Source: Microcaldota archaeon
GTDB taxonomy: Archaea > Micrarchaeota > Micrarchaeia > Micrarchaeales > Micrarchaeaceae
DNA length: 21,779 bases
Assembly: GCA_021792115.1 (NCBI GenBank)
Contig: JAJYVI010000006.1
Coordinates: 1 to 21,779, forward strand
Direction of reading: 5' to 3'
In this document: piece by piece, positions 8,197 to 15,366 of the stretch
Position numbering within the stretch: the first letter of the stretch is position 1
Layout: each line of letters starts with the position of its first letter
Program-made: the position numbers and the translations under genes
The notes under the pieces: model-generated
What the model saw: the letters and a program-made list of their open reading frames with translations, nothing else
Told to the model about the DNA's origin: nothing
Databases searched by the model: none

Positions 8197-8499
8197 ATCT
8201 CAATAGCATATTAAAATTAAATATATTTAAAATATTTTATAAATCCCTATTTTATTATAACTCCGCAATTGCCTAATTTTTAATTGAACTTCTATACATT
8301 TCTATTTTTATTCTTTTTATTGTTTTTCGCTTGCTTCTGGCATGCCCCTAATTAATGAAATTAATTTTTATTTGACTTTTATTTTCTTTTATTTTCTTCT
8401 ATTTTCTTTGCCATTCCCTAATTAATGAAATTATATATATTTTTATTTGACATATACAAAATATAGGTTGTAATGCTTATAATATAATTGAAAGATTTT
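8197..8499. other. AT-rich intergenic region between divergent genes, with duplicated module
   Basis: About 300 bases between the Yip1-like gene (minus) and the FAD oxidoreductase (plus), so it must hold promoters for both. It contains an 18-bp direct repeat (listed separately), a pyrimidine-rich run of T and C from about 8376 to 8410, and TATA-like stretches (for example near 8473-8486). I see no ORF or RNA gene in it. Confidence 0.6.
8346..8433. repeat. 18-bp direct repeat pair (8346-8363 and 8416-8433)
   Basis: CCCTAATTAATGAAATTA occurs twice, 70 bases apart. A similar TTTTTATTTGAC follows each copy a few bases later (by about 8379 and 8453), so the duplicated unit is longer but has an indel. 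The first copy reads ATTAAT-GAA-ATTAAT, an operator-like pair of palindromic half-sites. Its location between divergent genes suggests a regulatory site or an intergenic duplication. Confidence 0.7.
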
Positions 8500-9816
8500 A
8501 TGGAAAATGTATATGATATTATTGTTATAGGAGGTGGGCCTGCAGGCATAGGCGCAGCATTTACAGCAGCTGAGCAAAAAATGAAAGTTGCAATAGTAGA
8601 AAGGCACAGCATACTCGGAGGCAATTGGACAAATGGCTATGTTCTTTCAATACTTGGCGTTTATACTTATTCTGGAAAAACTAAGATTGTTGGAGGAGTT
8701 GCAGATAAGGTAATAGAAAGGCTAAAAAGTGCAAATGGTACAGGCGGAAAAGTAGGAAACTTCATTCCATTTAGACCTGATGAAATGAAAATTACATTAG
8801 AGCAGATGTCATCAGACCTTAATATAGATTTATTTTATAATTCTTTAGTAACAGGTGTTGAAACTGTAGGTAACACAATAAAAGGGCTTAAGATTACAGG
8901 TAAAAACGGTACAAAATTAATTTATGGAAAAACATTCATAGATTCTAGTGGCGATGCAGATGTCGCGCATCTATTATCATTAAATACTCTTTCAGGAAAC
9001 GATAAAGGTGTGCATCAAGAAGCAACAATACCATTTAGGATAGGAAATGTGAATGAGAGCAAAGTAATTGAGTTCTCAAAAAATAATCCAAATAAAATTG
9101 CAGTTGTAATTACCGAAGGTAGGCTCTCAAGGATACGCATACTACCAGAGCTCGTTGAAAAAGCAAAAAATGAACACATGCTCTATCTTCCACATGCAAA
9201 TGCAGAGTTCCTTTTTAATACAAGCAAAGCCGGAGAATTTGTATGCAATGCTACTCATGTGAATGTCACTGATTTCAGTGATGGTAATGAGCTTGCAAAG
9301 ATATCTTCAGATGCGCGCATGCAGGTTTTATCTTCATTAAATTTTTTAGTTAAAGAAATACCAGGATTTGAAAATTCTTATCTTATTGATTCCGGATCCT
9401 TTATAGGACTTAGAGAGACAAGACGAGCTATAGGAGAATATGTTCTTAGTAAAAATGATGTACTAAACAATGCGAAATTTTATGATGTAATTGCAAGATG
9501 CGGCCACCCTATAGAAGTGCATGATCCTGATAAAGGAGTTTATTACATCCATTTAAATGGAGGGGATGATTCCTGGTATGAAATACCTTATAGGGCGATT
9601 GTTGTAAAGGGTGTGAGTAATCTTTTCGTTATAGGAAGATGCATAAGCAGTGAATTTGAGGCCCAGGCAAGCGCAAGGGTCACAGGAACCGCAATGTCAA
9701 TGGGCCAAGCAGCGGCATTTGCGTCAATGTTAATGATAAAAAATAACATTTCTGCAAAAGAGGTCAATATAACAGAGCTTCAGGCGTTGTTAAGGAATTA
9801 TGGTGCTTTAATATAA
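8500..9816 (+). CDS. FAD-dependent oxidoreductase (FAD_oxidored-type family)
   Basis: A flavoprotein of about 438 residues. The N-terminal Rossmann motif VIGGGPAGIG (FAD pyrophosphate loop, residues 9-18) is followed by an acidic residue at the end of strand two (IVERH, Glu34) for the ribose, and by GGNWTNG. The DSSGDADVAHLL and RETRRAIGEYVLS segments and the C-terminal LFVIGRCISSEFEAQASARVTG are typical of the FAD-dependent oxidoreductase family whose members are mostly uncharacterised, so no substrate is assigned. I chose ATG 8500 because MENVYDIIVIGGG is a normal family start; a TTG at 8488 adds four residues without a ribosome site. aroE follows about 40-90 bases downstream on the same strand, perhaps co-transcribed. 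Confidence 0.85.
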   Translation: MENVYDIIVIGGGPAGIGAAFTAAEQKMKVAIVERHSILGGNWTNGYVLSILGVYTYSGKTKIVGGVADKVIERLKSANGTGGKVGNFIPFRPDEMKITLEQMSSDLNIDLFYNSLVTGVETVGNTIKGLKITGKNGTKLIYGKTFIDSSGDADVAHLLSLNTLSGNDKGVHQEATIPFRIGNVNESKVIEFSKNNPNKIAVVITEGRLSRIRILPELVEKAKNEHMLYLPHANAEFLFNTSKAGEFVCNATHVNVTDFSDGNELAKISSDARMQVLSSLNFLVKEIPGFENSYLIDSGSFIGLRETRRAIGEYVLSKNDVLNNAKFYDVIARCGHPIEVHDPDKGVYYIHLNGGDDSWYEIPYRAIVVKGVSNLFVIGRCISSEFEAQASARVTGTAMSMGQAAAFASMLMIKNNISAKEVNITELQALLRNYGALI

Positions 9817-9845
9817 ATGTTATTAATAGTTTAATAGCAGCAAAC

Positions 9846-9862
9846 GTGATAAAATAAAGATT
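9846..9862 (+). promoter_or_regulatory. Possible Shine-Dalgarno site and AUU start of aroE
   Basis: GTGAT (9846-9850) matches the part of the archaeal Shine-Dalgarno consensus closest to the start (GGAGGTGAT). An in-frame ATT at 9860 follows after nine bases. No ATG, GTG or TTG exists in the aroE frame between the upstream stop (9827) and ATG 9905, yet AroE-like sequence is present there. Confidence 0.35.
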
Positions 9863-9904
9863 AATATTTCTGGAAATAAAACAAGCCTATATTGCATAAT
9901 AGGC

Positions 9905-10723
9905 ATGCCTGCGCATCATTCTCTTTCTCCTGCAATCCAGAATGCAGGCTTCAATGCAAAATCTATTGATGCAGTTTTTCTTGCATTTGATGTAGATGCA
10001 AAGCATCTTGGAAATGCAATTAAAGGCATCAAGGCATATGGCATAAAAGGCATGACTTTGACAAGCCCGCATAAGGAAAAAGTAATAAAATACCTTGATA
10101 ATATAGATCCTTTTGCAAAAACTCTTGGTGCAGTAAACACAATAGTAAATAGGAATAGTATCCTCTACGGCTATAATACTGATGCAATAGGTTTTATCAA
10201 TGCATTGAGAAGCCAGAATGTAAATTTAAAATCAAAAGCTATATCAATAATCGGCGCAGGAGGTGCAGCAAGAGCATTTGCATTTTCTCTAATTCATTTT
10301 GCAGATGTTCAAAAAATCAATGTAGTTAACAGGACTCTTAAGCATGCAAACCAGCTTAAGCATGATGCTGAAAATCATTTCCCAGGTAAAAAAATTTATA
10401 CTTACAAATTATATTCAAAGGAAGCGGTGGCAATACTTGCTGATTCTGATATTATAATAAATGCTACAAACATAACTCTTGAAAATAACAGATTTACTCC
10501 TCTCCCAAAAAGTATTTTAAATAAAAACATGGTCATATTTGATGCGAATTATAGCCCTTTAAATAACAGGCTTATTAAAGAAGCAAATGAAATAGGATGT
10601 AAAACAATAAGCGGAATTGAACTTCTTGTATTCCAAGGCATAGCTGCTTTTAATCTATTTACAGGCAAAAAGATAAGCTATAAAATAATGAAAGAGGCAG
10701 CCTCTGCTGCCCTTAAAAAATAA
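9905..10723 (+). CDS. aroE: Shikimate dehydrogenase
   Basis: Reduces 3-dehydroshikimate to shikimate with NADPH in aromatic amino-acid synthesis (cytoplasm). From the first ATG, residues are: HSLSP shikimate-binding motif (5-9), TSPHKE with catalytic Lys57, GAVNTIV (Asn78), GYNTDAIGF with catalytic Asp93, and the NADP loop IIGAGGAARA (115-124). C-terminal FDANYSPLNN and GIELLVFQG are also typical. The ATG at 9905 falls inside the conserved N-terminus: the open frame upstream encodes KTSLYCIIG, the first beta strand of the family, but has no canonical start. The real start may be ATT at 9860, adding 15 residues, with GTGAT as ribosome site; a sequencing error is the alternative. The gene ends 20 bases from the convergent MFS gene. 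Confidence 0.92.
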   Translation: MPAHHSLSPAIQNAGFNAKSIDAVFLAFDVDAKHLGNAIKGIKAYGIKGMTLTSPHKEKVIKYLDNIDPFAKTLGAVNTIVNRNSILYGYNTDAIGFINALRSQNVNLKSKAISIIGAGGAARAFAFSLIHFADVQKINVVNRTLKHANQLKHDAENHFPGKKIYTYKLYSKEAVAILADSDIIINATNITLENNRFTPLPKSILNKNMVIFDANYSPLNNRLIKEANEIGCKTISGIELLVFQGIAAFNLFTGKKISYKIMKEAASAALKK

Positions 10724-10743
10724 ATCTTTTATTGACGCTTCCA

Positions 10744-11973
10744 TTATTTTTTGGATCTTGCTGCCTTTCTGCTCTTTCTCGCAGTCCCTGCTTTCACTGC
10801 TGCTTTTCTCTCTATTTTCTTTGCTAACAATGTAGGCGCAATGAGCATTGAAATAAACTCTATTGCAAGCACTACTGTAACACCTATGCCTATTGTTGCG
10901 AGGGATCCAAATTCTACTCCAAGAAATACAGGAATCAATGCAACTCCAACATTGGTCATTACGCTATACATTGAAGTTGCAAACCCTGCCTGCGCAGGAT
11001 CTGACACATAGTTTGTTGTTGATGTCATTGCCATTGACCAGTATGCATTTCCAAAAAATCCAAAGAAGAAGAATCCTATCACAATGTAAAGCAGTAGCGT
11101 TGTGTAAGACAGGCTTATGGCCATAACTGCTGCAAATACAAACATCAGAATTCCTGTCAGAACCAAGCCAAGCTTGAATTTTTTATATTTTTCAAAAAGT
11201 GCAGGCAATATTATTGCTCCCAATCCTGATCCAAGAAATGCTAATCCTCCGACTAATCCACCCCATCCCAGTGCGGCATCAAGGCTGAATTTATGCAGTA
11301 GCATGACTGTTGAGGCTATTCCACCAAACATCACTGACATTGATGCGATCGAAAGACCGACATACCAGTTTTTAATCATGCCTATCTTGAATACTCCTTT
11401 AAGTGATTTTCCCTTGTAATTTACAGGGTAATCTCTTATTCCCAATGCAATCCATAACGCAGCAATCAATGCAAGCAGAACTGTTACCCAAAGCGTGCTG
11501 GTTAATCCAAGTGACTTGAATAAGCCAGGTCCAAAGAATGCGCCAAATGCCATTCCAACAAATAGCAATCCAACGCTTATGCCTATTATAGTATGTGATT
11601 TTTCCTTAAAGATTGATTCAGATATTGCGCCGACAGGAGCCATTGCCAATGGATAAGCTATTGCTGCGATGATCCCGAATATAAGAAATGAAATATATGA
11701 TGGAGATAGTGCTCTTCCAATAAGACCTATCAATGAAATTATTGCAGCTGAATAAAGTGCTGCTTTTACTGTAAATTTAGCAGAAATATATCCTGCAAGC
11801 AAGCCTAGCACTACCATAGTATATCCATATGCTGATATTATAAGCAAAATTGAAGCTATCTTCACTCCAAATAAACTGCCAAGCGCAGGCAGCAATGGTG
11901 CTAAAATAAACCAGCCAAATCCTATTGTAAACAATAGAAACCAGTAAGGCAAAACTTTTGTTAAGTTACTCAT
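10744..11973 (-). CDS. Major facilitator superfamily (MFS) transporter
   Basis: An integral membrane transporter of about 409 residues, the usual MFS size. About twelve hydrophobic segments are visible, split by a central cytoplasmic loop (IRDYPVNYKGKSLKGVFKIG) as expected for two six-helix bundles. It starts with a helix at YWFLLFTIGFGWFILAPLLP and ends in a basic tail (KSRKAARSKK). The loop after helix 2 is only loosely like the MFS motif A, so the call rests on topology and composition; substrate unknown. I take ATG 11973; the longer frame begins at a TTG (11982) lying inside a tandem duplication. A TATA-like run at 12019-12030 (minus strand) would give a short leader. The gene converges on aroE. 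Confidence 0.85.
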   Translation of the reverse strand: MSNLTKVLPYWFLLFTIGFGWFILAPLLPALGSLFGVKIASILLIISAYGYTMVVLGLLAGYISAKFTVKAALYSAAIISLIGLIGRALSPSYISFLIFGIIAAIAYPLAMAPVGAISESIFKEKSHTIIGISVGLLFVGMAFGAFFGPGLFKSLGLTSTLWVTVLLALIAALWIALGIRDYPVNYKGKSLKGVFKIGMIKNWYVGLSIASMSVMFGGIASTVMLLHKFSLDAALGWGGLVGGLAFLGSGLGAIILPALFEKYKKFKLGLVLTGILMFVFAAVMAISLSYTTLLLYIVIGFFFFGFFGNAYWSMAMTSTTNYVSDPAQAGFATSMYSVMTNVGVALIPVFLGVEFGSLATIGIGVTVVLAIEFISMLIAPTLLAKKIERKAAVKAGTARKSRKAARSKK

Positions 11974-12011
11974 ATCAATCAACTATTCATTCATCAATCA
12001 ACTATTCATTC
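11974..12011 (-). repeat. Perfect 19-bp tandem duplication in the MFS 5' leader
   Basis: ATCAATCAACTATTCATTC occurs at 11974-11992 and again at 11993-12011 with no gap, directly in front of the MFS start codon. On the minus strand the junction creates ATG-AAT-GAA-TAG (11994-11983), a three-codon upstream ORF ending just before TTG 11982. Confidence 0.9.
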
Positions 12012-12038
12012 ATTATTTATTTATATATATTATTTAAA

Positions 12039-12070
12039 CAGCAAAGCTTTTAAAGGTTTTTACTTTGCTG
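12039..12070. repeat. 8-bp inverted repeat (hairpin) between MFS and HD genes
   Basis: CAGCAAAG (12039-12046) and CTTTGCTG (12063-12070) are perfect reverse complements around a 16-base AT-rich loop. On the minus strand the stem spans the stop codon of a 25-codon ORF (12137-12060). Confidence 0.55.
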
Positions 12071-12137
12071 CAAATTTTAATAGGTCTGCATCGCTGTATG
12101 CAAGCGCCTTCCATACTGCTAATATTACATAATACAT
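12060..12137 (-). CDS. Possible 25-residue small protein
   Basis: Minus-strand ATG at 12137 opens 25 codons, reading MYYVILAVWKALAYSDADLL and ending KFAAK. It has a hydrophobic start and an amphipathic helical end, and uses the GCA and CTT codons common in neighbouring real genes. No ribosome site is visible and the ORF lies upstream of the MFS promoter, so it may be chance or a decayed gene end. Confidence 0.2.
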   Translation of the reverse strand: MYYVILAVWKALAYSDADLLKFAAK

Positions 12138-12170
12138 AAATTTTTGATTTTTGAATTTTATATAGATAAA

Positions 12171-13301
12171 ATGCACATAAGGGATCCTATTCTTGGGGCA
12201 ATTGAAATTTCTCCTGCAGAACTTAAGATTATTGAAACAAGCCAGATGCAGAGACTGCATTATGTAAAACAGCTTGGATTTTCGTATCTTGTATATCCTG
12301 GTGCAAATAATACAAGATTTGAGCATTCATTAGGTGCAATGCATATTACAAAAGAACTTTCAAAGAATATATTTCATGAAAATATAGAAGAGCTAAACTG
12401 CGCCGCTCTTCTTCATGATATTGGGCATGGGCCGTTTTCCCACCAGTTTGATTTTATACTCAATAAATACTTACATACCAATCATGAGGAGATAGGAAAG
12501 CAACTGATCAAAAGTACAGAGATAAGCGATATTATATCAGATTCTGGAATGTCTGTTACTAAAGTTCTTAATTTTATGAGTGGCAAGTCAAAAGGTATTG
12601 TAATATCAGGATCTATAGGTGCTGATAGGATAGATTATCTAATGAGGGATTCAAGATATACTGGCGTAGCATATGGCGTAATAGATTATAATCGTATAAA
12701 GTCAAAGCTTGCAATTTTCAATCATAGCATTGCAGTTTATGAGGGAGGTATAGTCGGCGCAGAATCAATGCTAATGGCGCGCTATTTTATGTTTTCTTCA
12801 GTATACCTTCATCATACAACACTTATAATAGACCAGATGTTTGCTAAAGCCCTTATACATGCGATTGAGGATAAATTTATAGATGTTAATGATGCAAAGA
12901 CATTTACTGATAGTACGCTATTTAATCTGCTGCTCAGTATGCCAAATAATGAATTAGTGAAAAGAATAAATGAACGTAGACTCTATAAAAGAGCGTTCTA
13001 TAAGGAATTTGACAGTTCTGAAGTCCGCATAAGCGAGCAGCATATTGCTGAAGAGATAGAAAGGCTCGGCCTCGGCGACGATGAATATGTAATAAGCTTG
13101 TCTCATTTTAAGCCAGAGGAAGATAAAGTATATGTGCTTAACAGAAGTGGCAAACTGGTTGGCAGTCTCAATGAAGTTTCTCCATTAATAAATACACTGC
13201 AGAGTACTTCAAAAAATAGATCAAAGCTGATAGTCGCATGCGATCCTAAAAATACAAAAAAAATCAGTAACAGGCTGAATAAAATATTAAGTTTTAAATA
13301 A
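12171..13301 (+). CDS. HD-superfamily phosphohydrolase (dGTPase/SAMHD1-like)
   Basis: A cytoplasmic metal-dependent phosphohydrolase of 376 residues. The HD signature is complete: TRFEHSLG with His52, LLHDIGHGPFSH with His82-Asp83 and further His86 and His91, and SIGADRIDYLMRDS with Asp152. This set resembles the archaeal and bacterial proteins related to dGTP triphosphohydrolase and SAMHD1; the natural substrate (dNTP or another nucleotide) cannot be decided. I chose ATG 12171 (MHIRDPILGAIEIS is the normal family start); a TTG at 12144 adds nine residues. It is followed by tRNA-Lys and is divergent from the MFS gene. Confidence 0.88.
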   Translation: MHIRDPILGAIEISPAELKIIETSQMQRLHYVKQLGFSYLVYPGANNTRFEHSLGAMHITKELSKNIFHENIEELNCAALLHDIGHGPFSHQFDFILNKYLHTNHEEIGKQLIKSTEISDIISDSGMSVTKVLNFMSGKSKGIVISGSIGADRIDYLMRDSRYTGVAYGVIDYNRIKSKLAIFNHSIAVYEGGIVGAESMLMARYFMFSSVYLHHTTLIIDQMFAKALIHAIEDKFIDVNDAKTFTDSTLFNLLLSMPNNELVKRINERRLYKRAFYKEFDSSEVRISEQHIAEEIERLGLGDDEYVISLSHFKPEEDKVYVLNRSGKLVGSLNEVSPLINTLQSTSKNRSKLIVACDPKNTKKISNRLNKILSFK

Positions 13302-13318
13302 TATCTGTATCTAAAAGA

Positions 13319-13328
13319 TAGATATAAT
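13319..13328 (+). promoter_or_regulatory. TATA-like box upstream of tRNA-Lys
   Basis: TAGATATAAT-type sequence ends about 20 bases before the tRNA 5' end at 13347, the spacing expected for archaeal tRNA promoters. Confidence 0.35.
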
Positions 13329-13346
13329 CTAAGTGCTTTTTTGCAT

Positions 13347-13421
13347 GGGCTCGTAGCTCAGCCTGGTTAGAGCGGCTGGCTCTTAACCAGTAGGTCGGGG
13401 GTCCGAATCCCCCCGAGCCCG
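13347..13421 (+). tRNA. tRNA-Lys (anticodon CUU)
   Basis: A full cloverleaf can be drawn. The acceptor stem GGGCTCG (13347-13353) pairs with CGAGCCC (13414-13420). The D stem is GCTC/GAGC. The anticodon stem GCTGG/CCAGT encloses the loop CTCTTAA, giving anticodon CTT at 13382-13384. The T stem GGGGG/CCCCC encloses TCCGAAT. The discriminator is G13421, and no CCA is encoded. There is no intron. Confidence 0.95.
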
Positions 13422-13469
13422 CATCTAATATTTTCTATAATTCTTTCTATAATTCAGAACTTTATTTAC

Positions 13470-14522
13470 TTATTTAGCTACATTCATAAGAACTTCAAGT
13501 CTCTTTATCGCAGGCAATGTGCAGACTGGAGCAGAATTGTTAATGCTTGGGCATGTATATGCAATGTAAACATCTGCTGCTGCATATTCCCCATATGCAA
13601 ACTGGTCATTGAAATTCTTTAGCTGGTCTAATACTTGCTGATGTGTCATATATGTAATGTCAAGCTTGTTAGAAGTAGGTGTTGAGTTGCCAAACACTAT
13701 CCCGTCTGCGCCAGTCTCAAGTGTTGTGCCCCAAAATGTAAATGGAGTGCCTTGGAATTTATTTGTAGAATTCATGAACTCAAATGCCTGCAGATATGTT
13801 GCATTTGGCGCAGATGCTATAAAAGCAGAAAGCGGCTGCATTGTAAACCCCTGCGTTATGTTGCTTTCAGAATCCGCTGATATAAAATTAATATAGTTGC
13901 TTGAATAATAATTGGAATAACCTACGCCCGAATTTGTAGTATAATTGTAGTCATTCCAGTATAATGTTGGTACATCCCCATCACCAAATGCACTGTAACC
14001 GTAGAAGAGTTTGTTGAAAGTTCCAAATCTTGATAATGCTAATGCCATTGCCCACCTATTTTCTGCGCAATACACGCAGCTTATTGCACCAATATATATT
14101 ACGCTTGGTTTTCCGTTTACTATGAACTCATTGTATTGGTTTGTCTTATTTGCTGGAAACGGTAGAACAGGATCTTTTAGTGTCTGGTTTATTAACATTT
14201 CCCCTGCTATCTCAAAATTATTGTTTGAAGCATTGTTTATTATTGCAAGATTTGAAGGGCTCAACTGCATATCTATATTTGTTAAGCTATTCCCAAAATT
14301 TGGTTTGCCGTAATTTAACACATAAGGTTGCAGATACAATGCTGCCAAAATAATAACTACTGCAATTAATGAATAGTTTATTTTTTTAAGCATACTATAT
14401 TTTTTTATTATCTCTCCTTCATGCCAGCCATCCTGTTGCATCATTTTATGTGTTTGCGCATATCGGATTGTTTTACTTATTTTAGTTTTGCTTTTTGCAG
14501 TATTTTTATTTTTAGTTGCCAA
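13470..14522 (-). CDS. Membrane-anchored DUF929 family protein with thioredoxin-like CxxC
   Basis: 350 residues. A basic N-terminal segment (about 1-47) precedes one hydrophobic helix (about 49-64), so the rest is probably outside the membrane. KPSVIYIGAISCVYCAENRW (Cys149-x-x-Cys152) followed by MALALSRFGTF is the DUF929 hallmark and looks like a thioredoxin-type redox site. Near the C-terminus a second Cys pair (TCPSINNSAPVC) could form a disulfide. Numerous Asn-x-Ser/Thr sites fit an extracytoplasmic protein. Function of the family is not established; thiol-disulfide exchange outside the cell is inference. The start is TTG 14522, supported by AAGGAGA four bases upstream (14527-14533); the next in-frame Met is at residue 27 and would lose part of the basic leader. 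Confidence 0.85.
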   Translation of the reverse strand: MATKNKNTAKSKTKISKTIRYAQTHKMMQQDGWHEGEIIKKYSMLKKINYSLIAVVIILAALYLQPYVLNYGKPNFGNSLTNIDMQLSPSNLAIINNASNNNFEIAGEMLINQTLKDPVLPFPANKTNQYNEFIVNGKPSVIYIGAISCVYCAENRWAMALALSRFGTFNKLFYGYSAFGDGDVPTLYWNDYNYTTNSGVGYSNYYSSNYINFISADSESNITQGFTMQPLSAFIASAPNATYLQAFEFMNSTNKFQGTPFTFWGTTLETGADGIVFGNSTPTSNKLDITYMTHQQVLDQLKNFNDQFAYGEYAAADVYIAYTCPSINNSAPVCTLPAIKRLEVLMNVAK

Positions 14523-14526
14523 AAAA

Positions 14527-14533
14527 TCTCCTT
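14527..14533 (-). promoter_or_regulatory. Shine-Dalgarno site deciding a TTG start (DUF929 gene)
   Basis: The minus strand reads AAGGAGA, then TTTT, then TTG (14522). No ATG is available at this position, so the site argues for genuine TTG initiation. Confidence 0.6.
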
Positions 14534-14761
14534 ATAATATTAGACATGATCCAGAGGTATAATTTCTTCTCTGACTCATAGCACTTAAATTTTATATTTG
14601 AATAATTAAATATATTTCCATACCTTATGTTTATTAATATATATACTTTTTATAATCAATTCATGCATATTAATTATATTCCATCTCATAAGTTGCTTTA
14701 TAAATTTGCCATACATTTATAATATTCCATAAACAACAATAATAATATTTTAGGTGCTGAA

Positions 14762-15352
14762 ATGATTTTATTTACAACTTTAAAACGCGATATTGATAAT
14801 ATACGGAAGTTACTTGTAAAGAAGCAGGCGAACTTCGATAAAATTCTGCTTGACTCAAATGAGGTTATAAGGCACTCTGGCGAATTGATTACAATGCTAC
14901 ATAATATAGGCAGCAGCTCAGAAAAAAAGATTAAAGATTCTTTAAAGTCTTTGCAAGTACAGGTGCAGAACCTGCAGAAGATCGATAAAGGAATGGAATA
15001 TTACACTTTGCAGGCATATCAGGAATATGCAGAGGCAAGACTTTTATTTGAGATAAAAATAAACAATAAGTTCCTGTCTAATTCATCATTTGGAATAAAA
15101 CCAGAAGCCTACCTTTTAGGCATTCTCGATCTTGTTGGAGAACTTAATAGGGAATTCATAGAGGCTTTAAGAAAAAATAAAGTAAATGAAGCAGAAGGAT
15201 ATCTTGGCATGATGACGCAGATATATGATTTGACAAGGTCTCTCAGATTTTCTTCTGCGCTTATCCCAGATTTAAGGAAAAAACAAGATATCTCAAGAAT
15301 TCTTGTAGAACGCGCAAGCAGCGAGTTCATGCTTTTTACAAGCAGGAGGTAA
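14762..15352 (+). CDS. Translin-family protein
   Basis: A 196-residue, all-helical protein. The best family match is translin, an octamer-forming nucleic-acid-binding protein and, in some archaea, ribonuclease. The diagnostic part is KPEAYLLGILDLVGELNREF (about 117-136) followed by a helix EAEGYLGMMTQIYDLTRSL and then PDLRKKQDISRILVERA near the end, all in translin order; the N-terminal helices carry the NEVIRHSGELITMLH pattern. The length is a little short of eukaryotic translin (about 228) but normal for archaeal forms. ATG 14762 has GGTG eight bases upstream and TATA-like boxes near 14697 and 14715. The stop is 14 bases from the convergent GGR-family gene. Confidence 0.8.
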   Translation: MILFTTLKRDIDNIRKLLVKKQANFDKILLDSNEVIRHSGELITMLHNIGSSSEKKIKDSLKSLQVQVQNLQKIDKGMEYYTLQAYQEYAEARLLFEIKINNKFLSNSSFGIKPEAYLLGILDLVGELNREFIEALRKNKVNEAEGYLGMMTQIYDLTRSLRFSSALIPDLRKKQDISRILVERASSEFMLFTSRR

Positions 15353-15366
15353 AAGAAGCATTAAAA

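Noticed and set aside
8376..8410. Possible CRISPR or microsatellite in the T/C-rich run
   Set aside because: Repeats of TTTTATTTTC type are irregular, with no spacers of constant length; simple low-complexity sequence.
12060..12326. 88-codon minus-strand ORF overlapping the HD gene
   Set aside because: Most of it is antisense to the conserved start of the HD protein. Only the last 25 codons lie outside; these are listed separately with low confidence.
14592..14614. TATATTT...AAATATA palindrome upstream of translin
   Set aside because: A 7-bp AT-only match in very AT-rich DNA is expected by chance; no second copy or further evidence.
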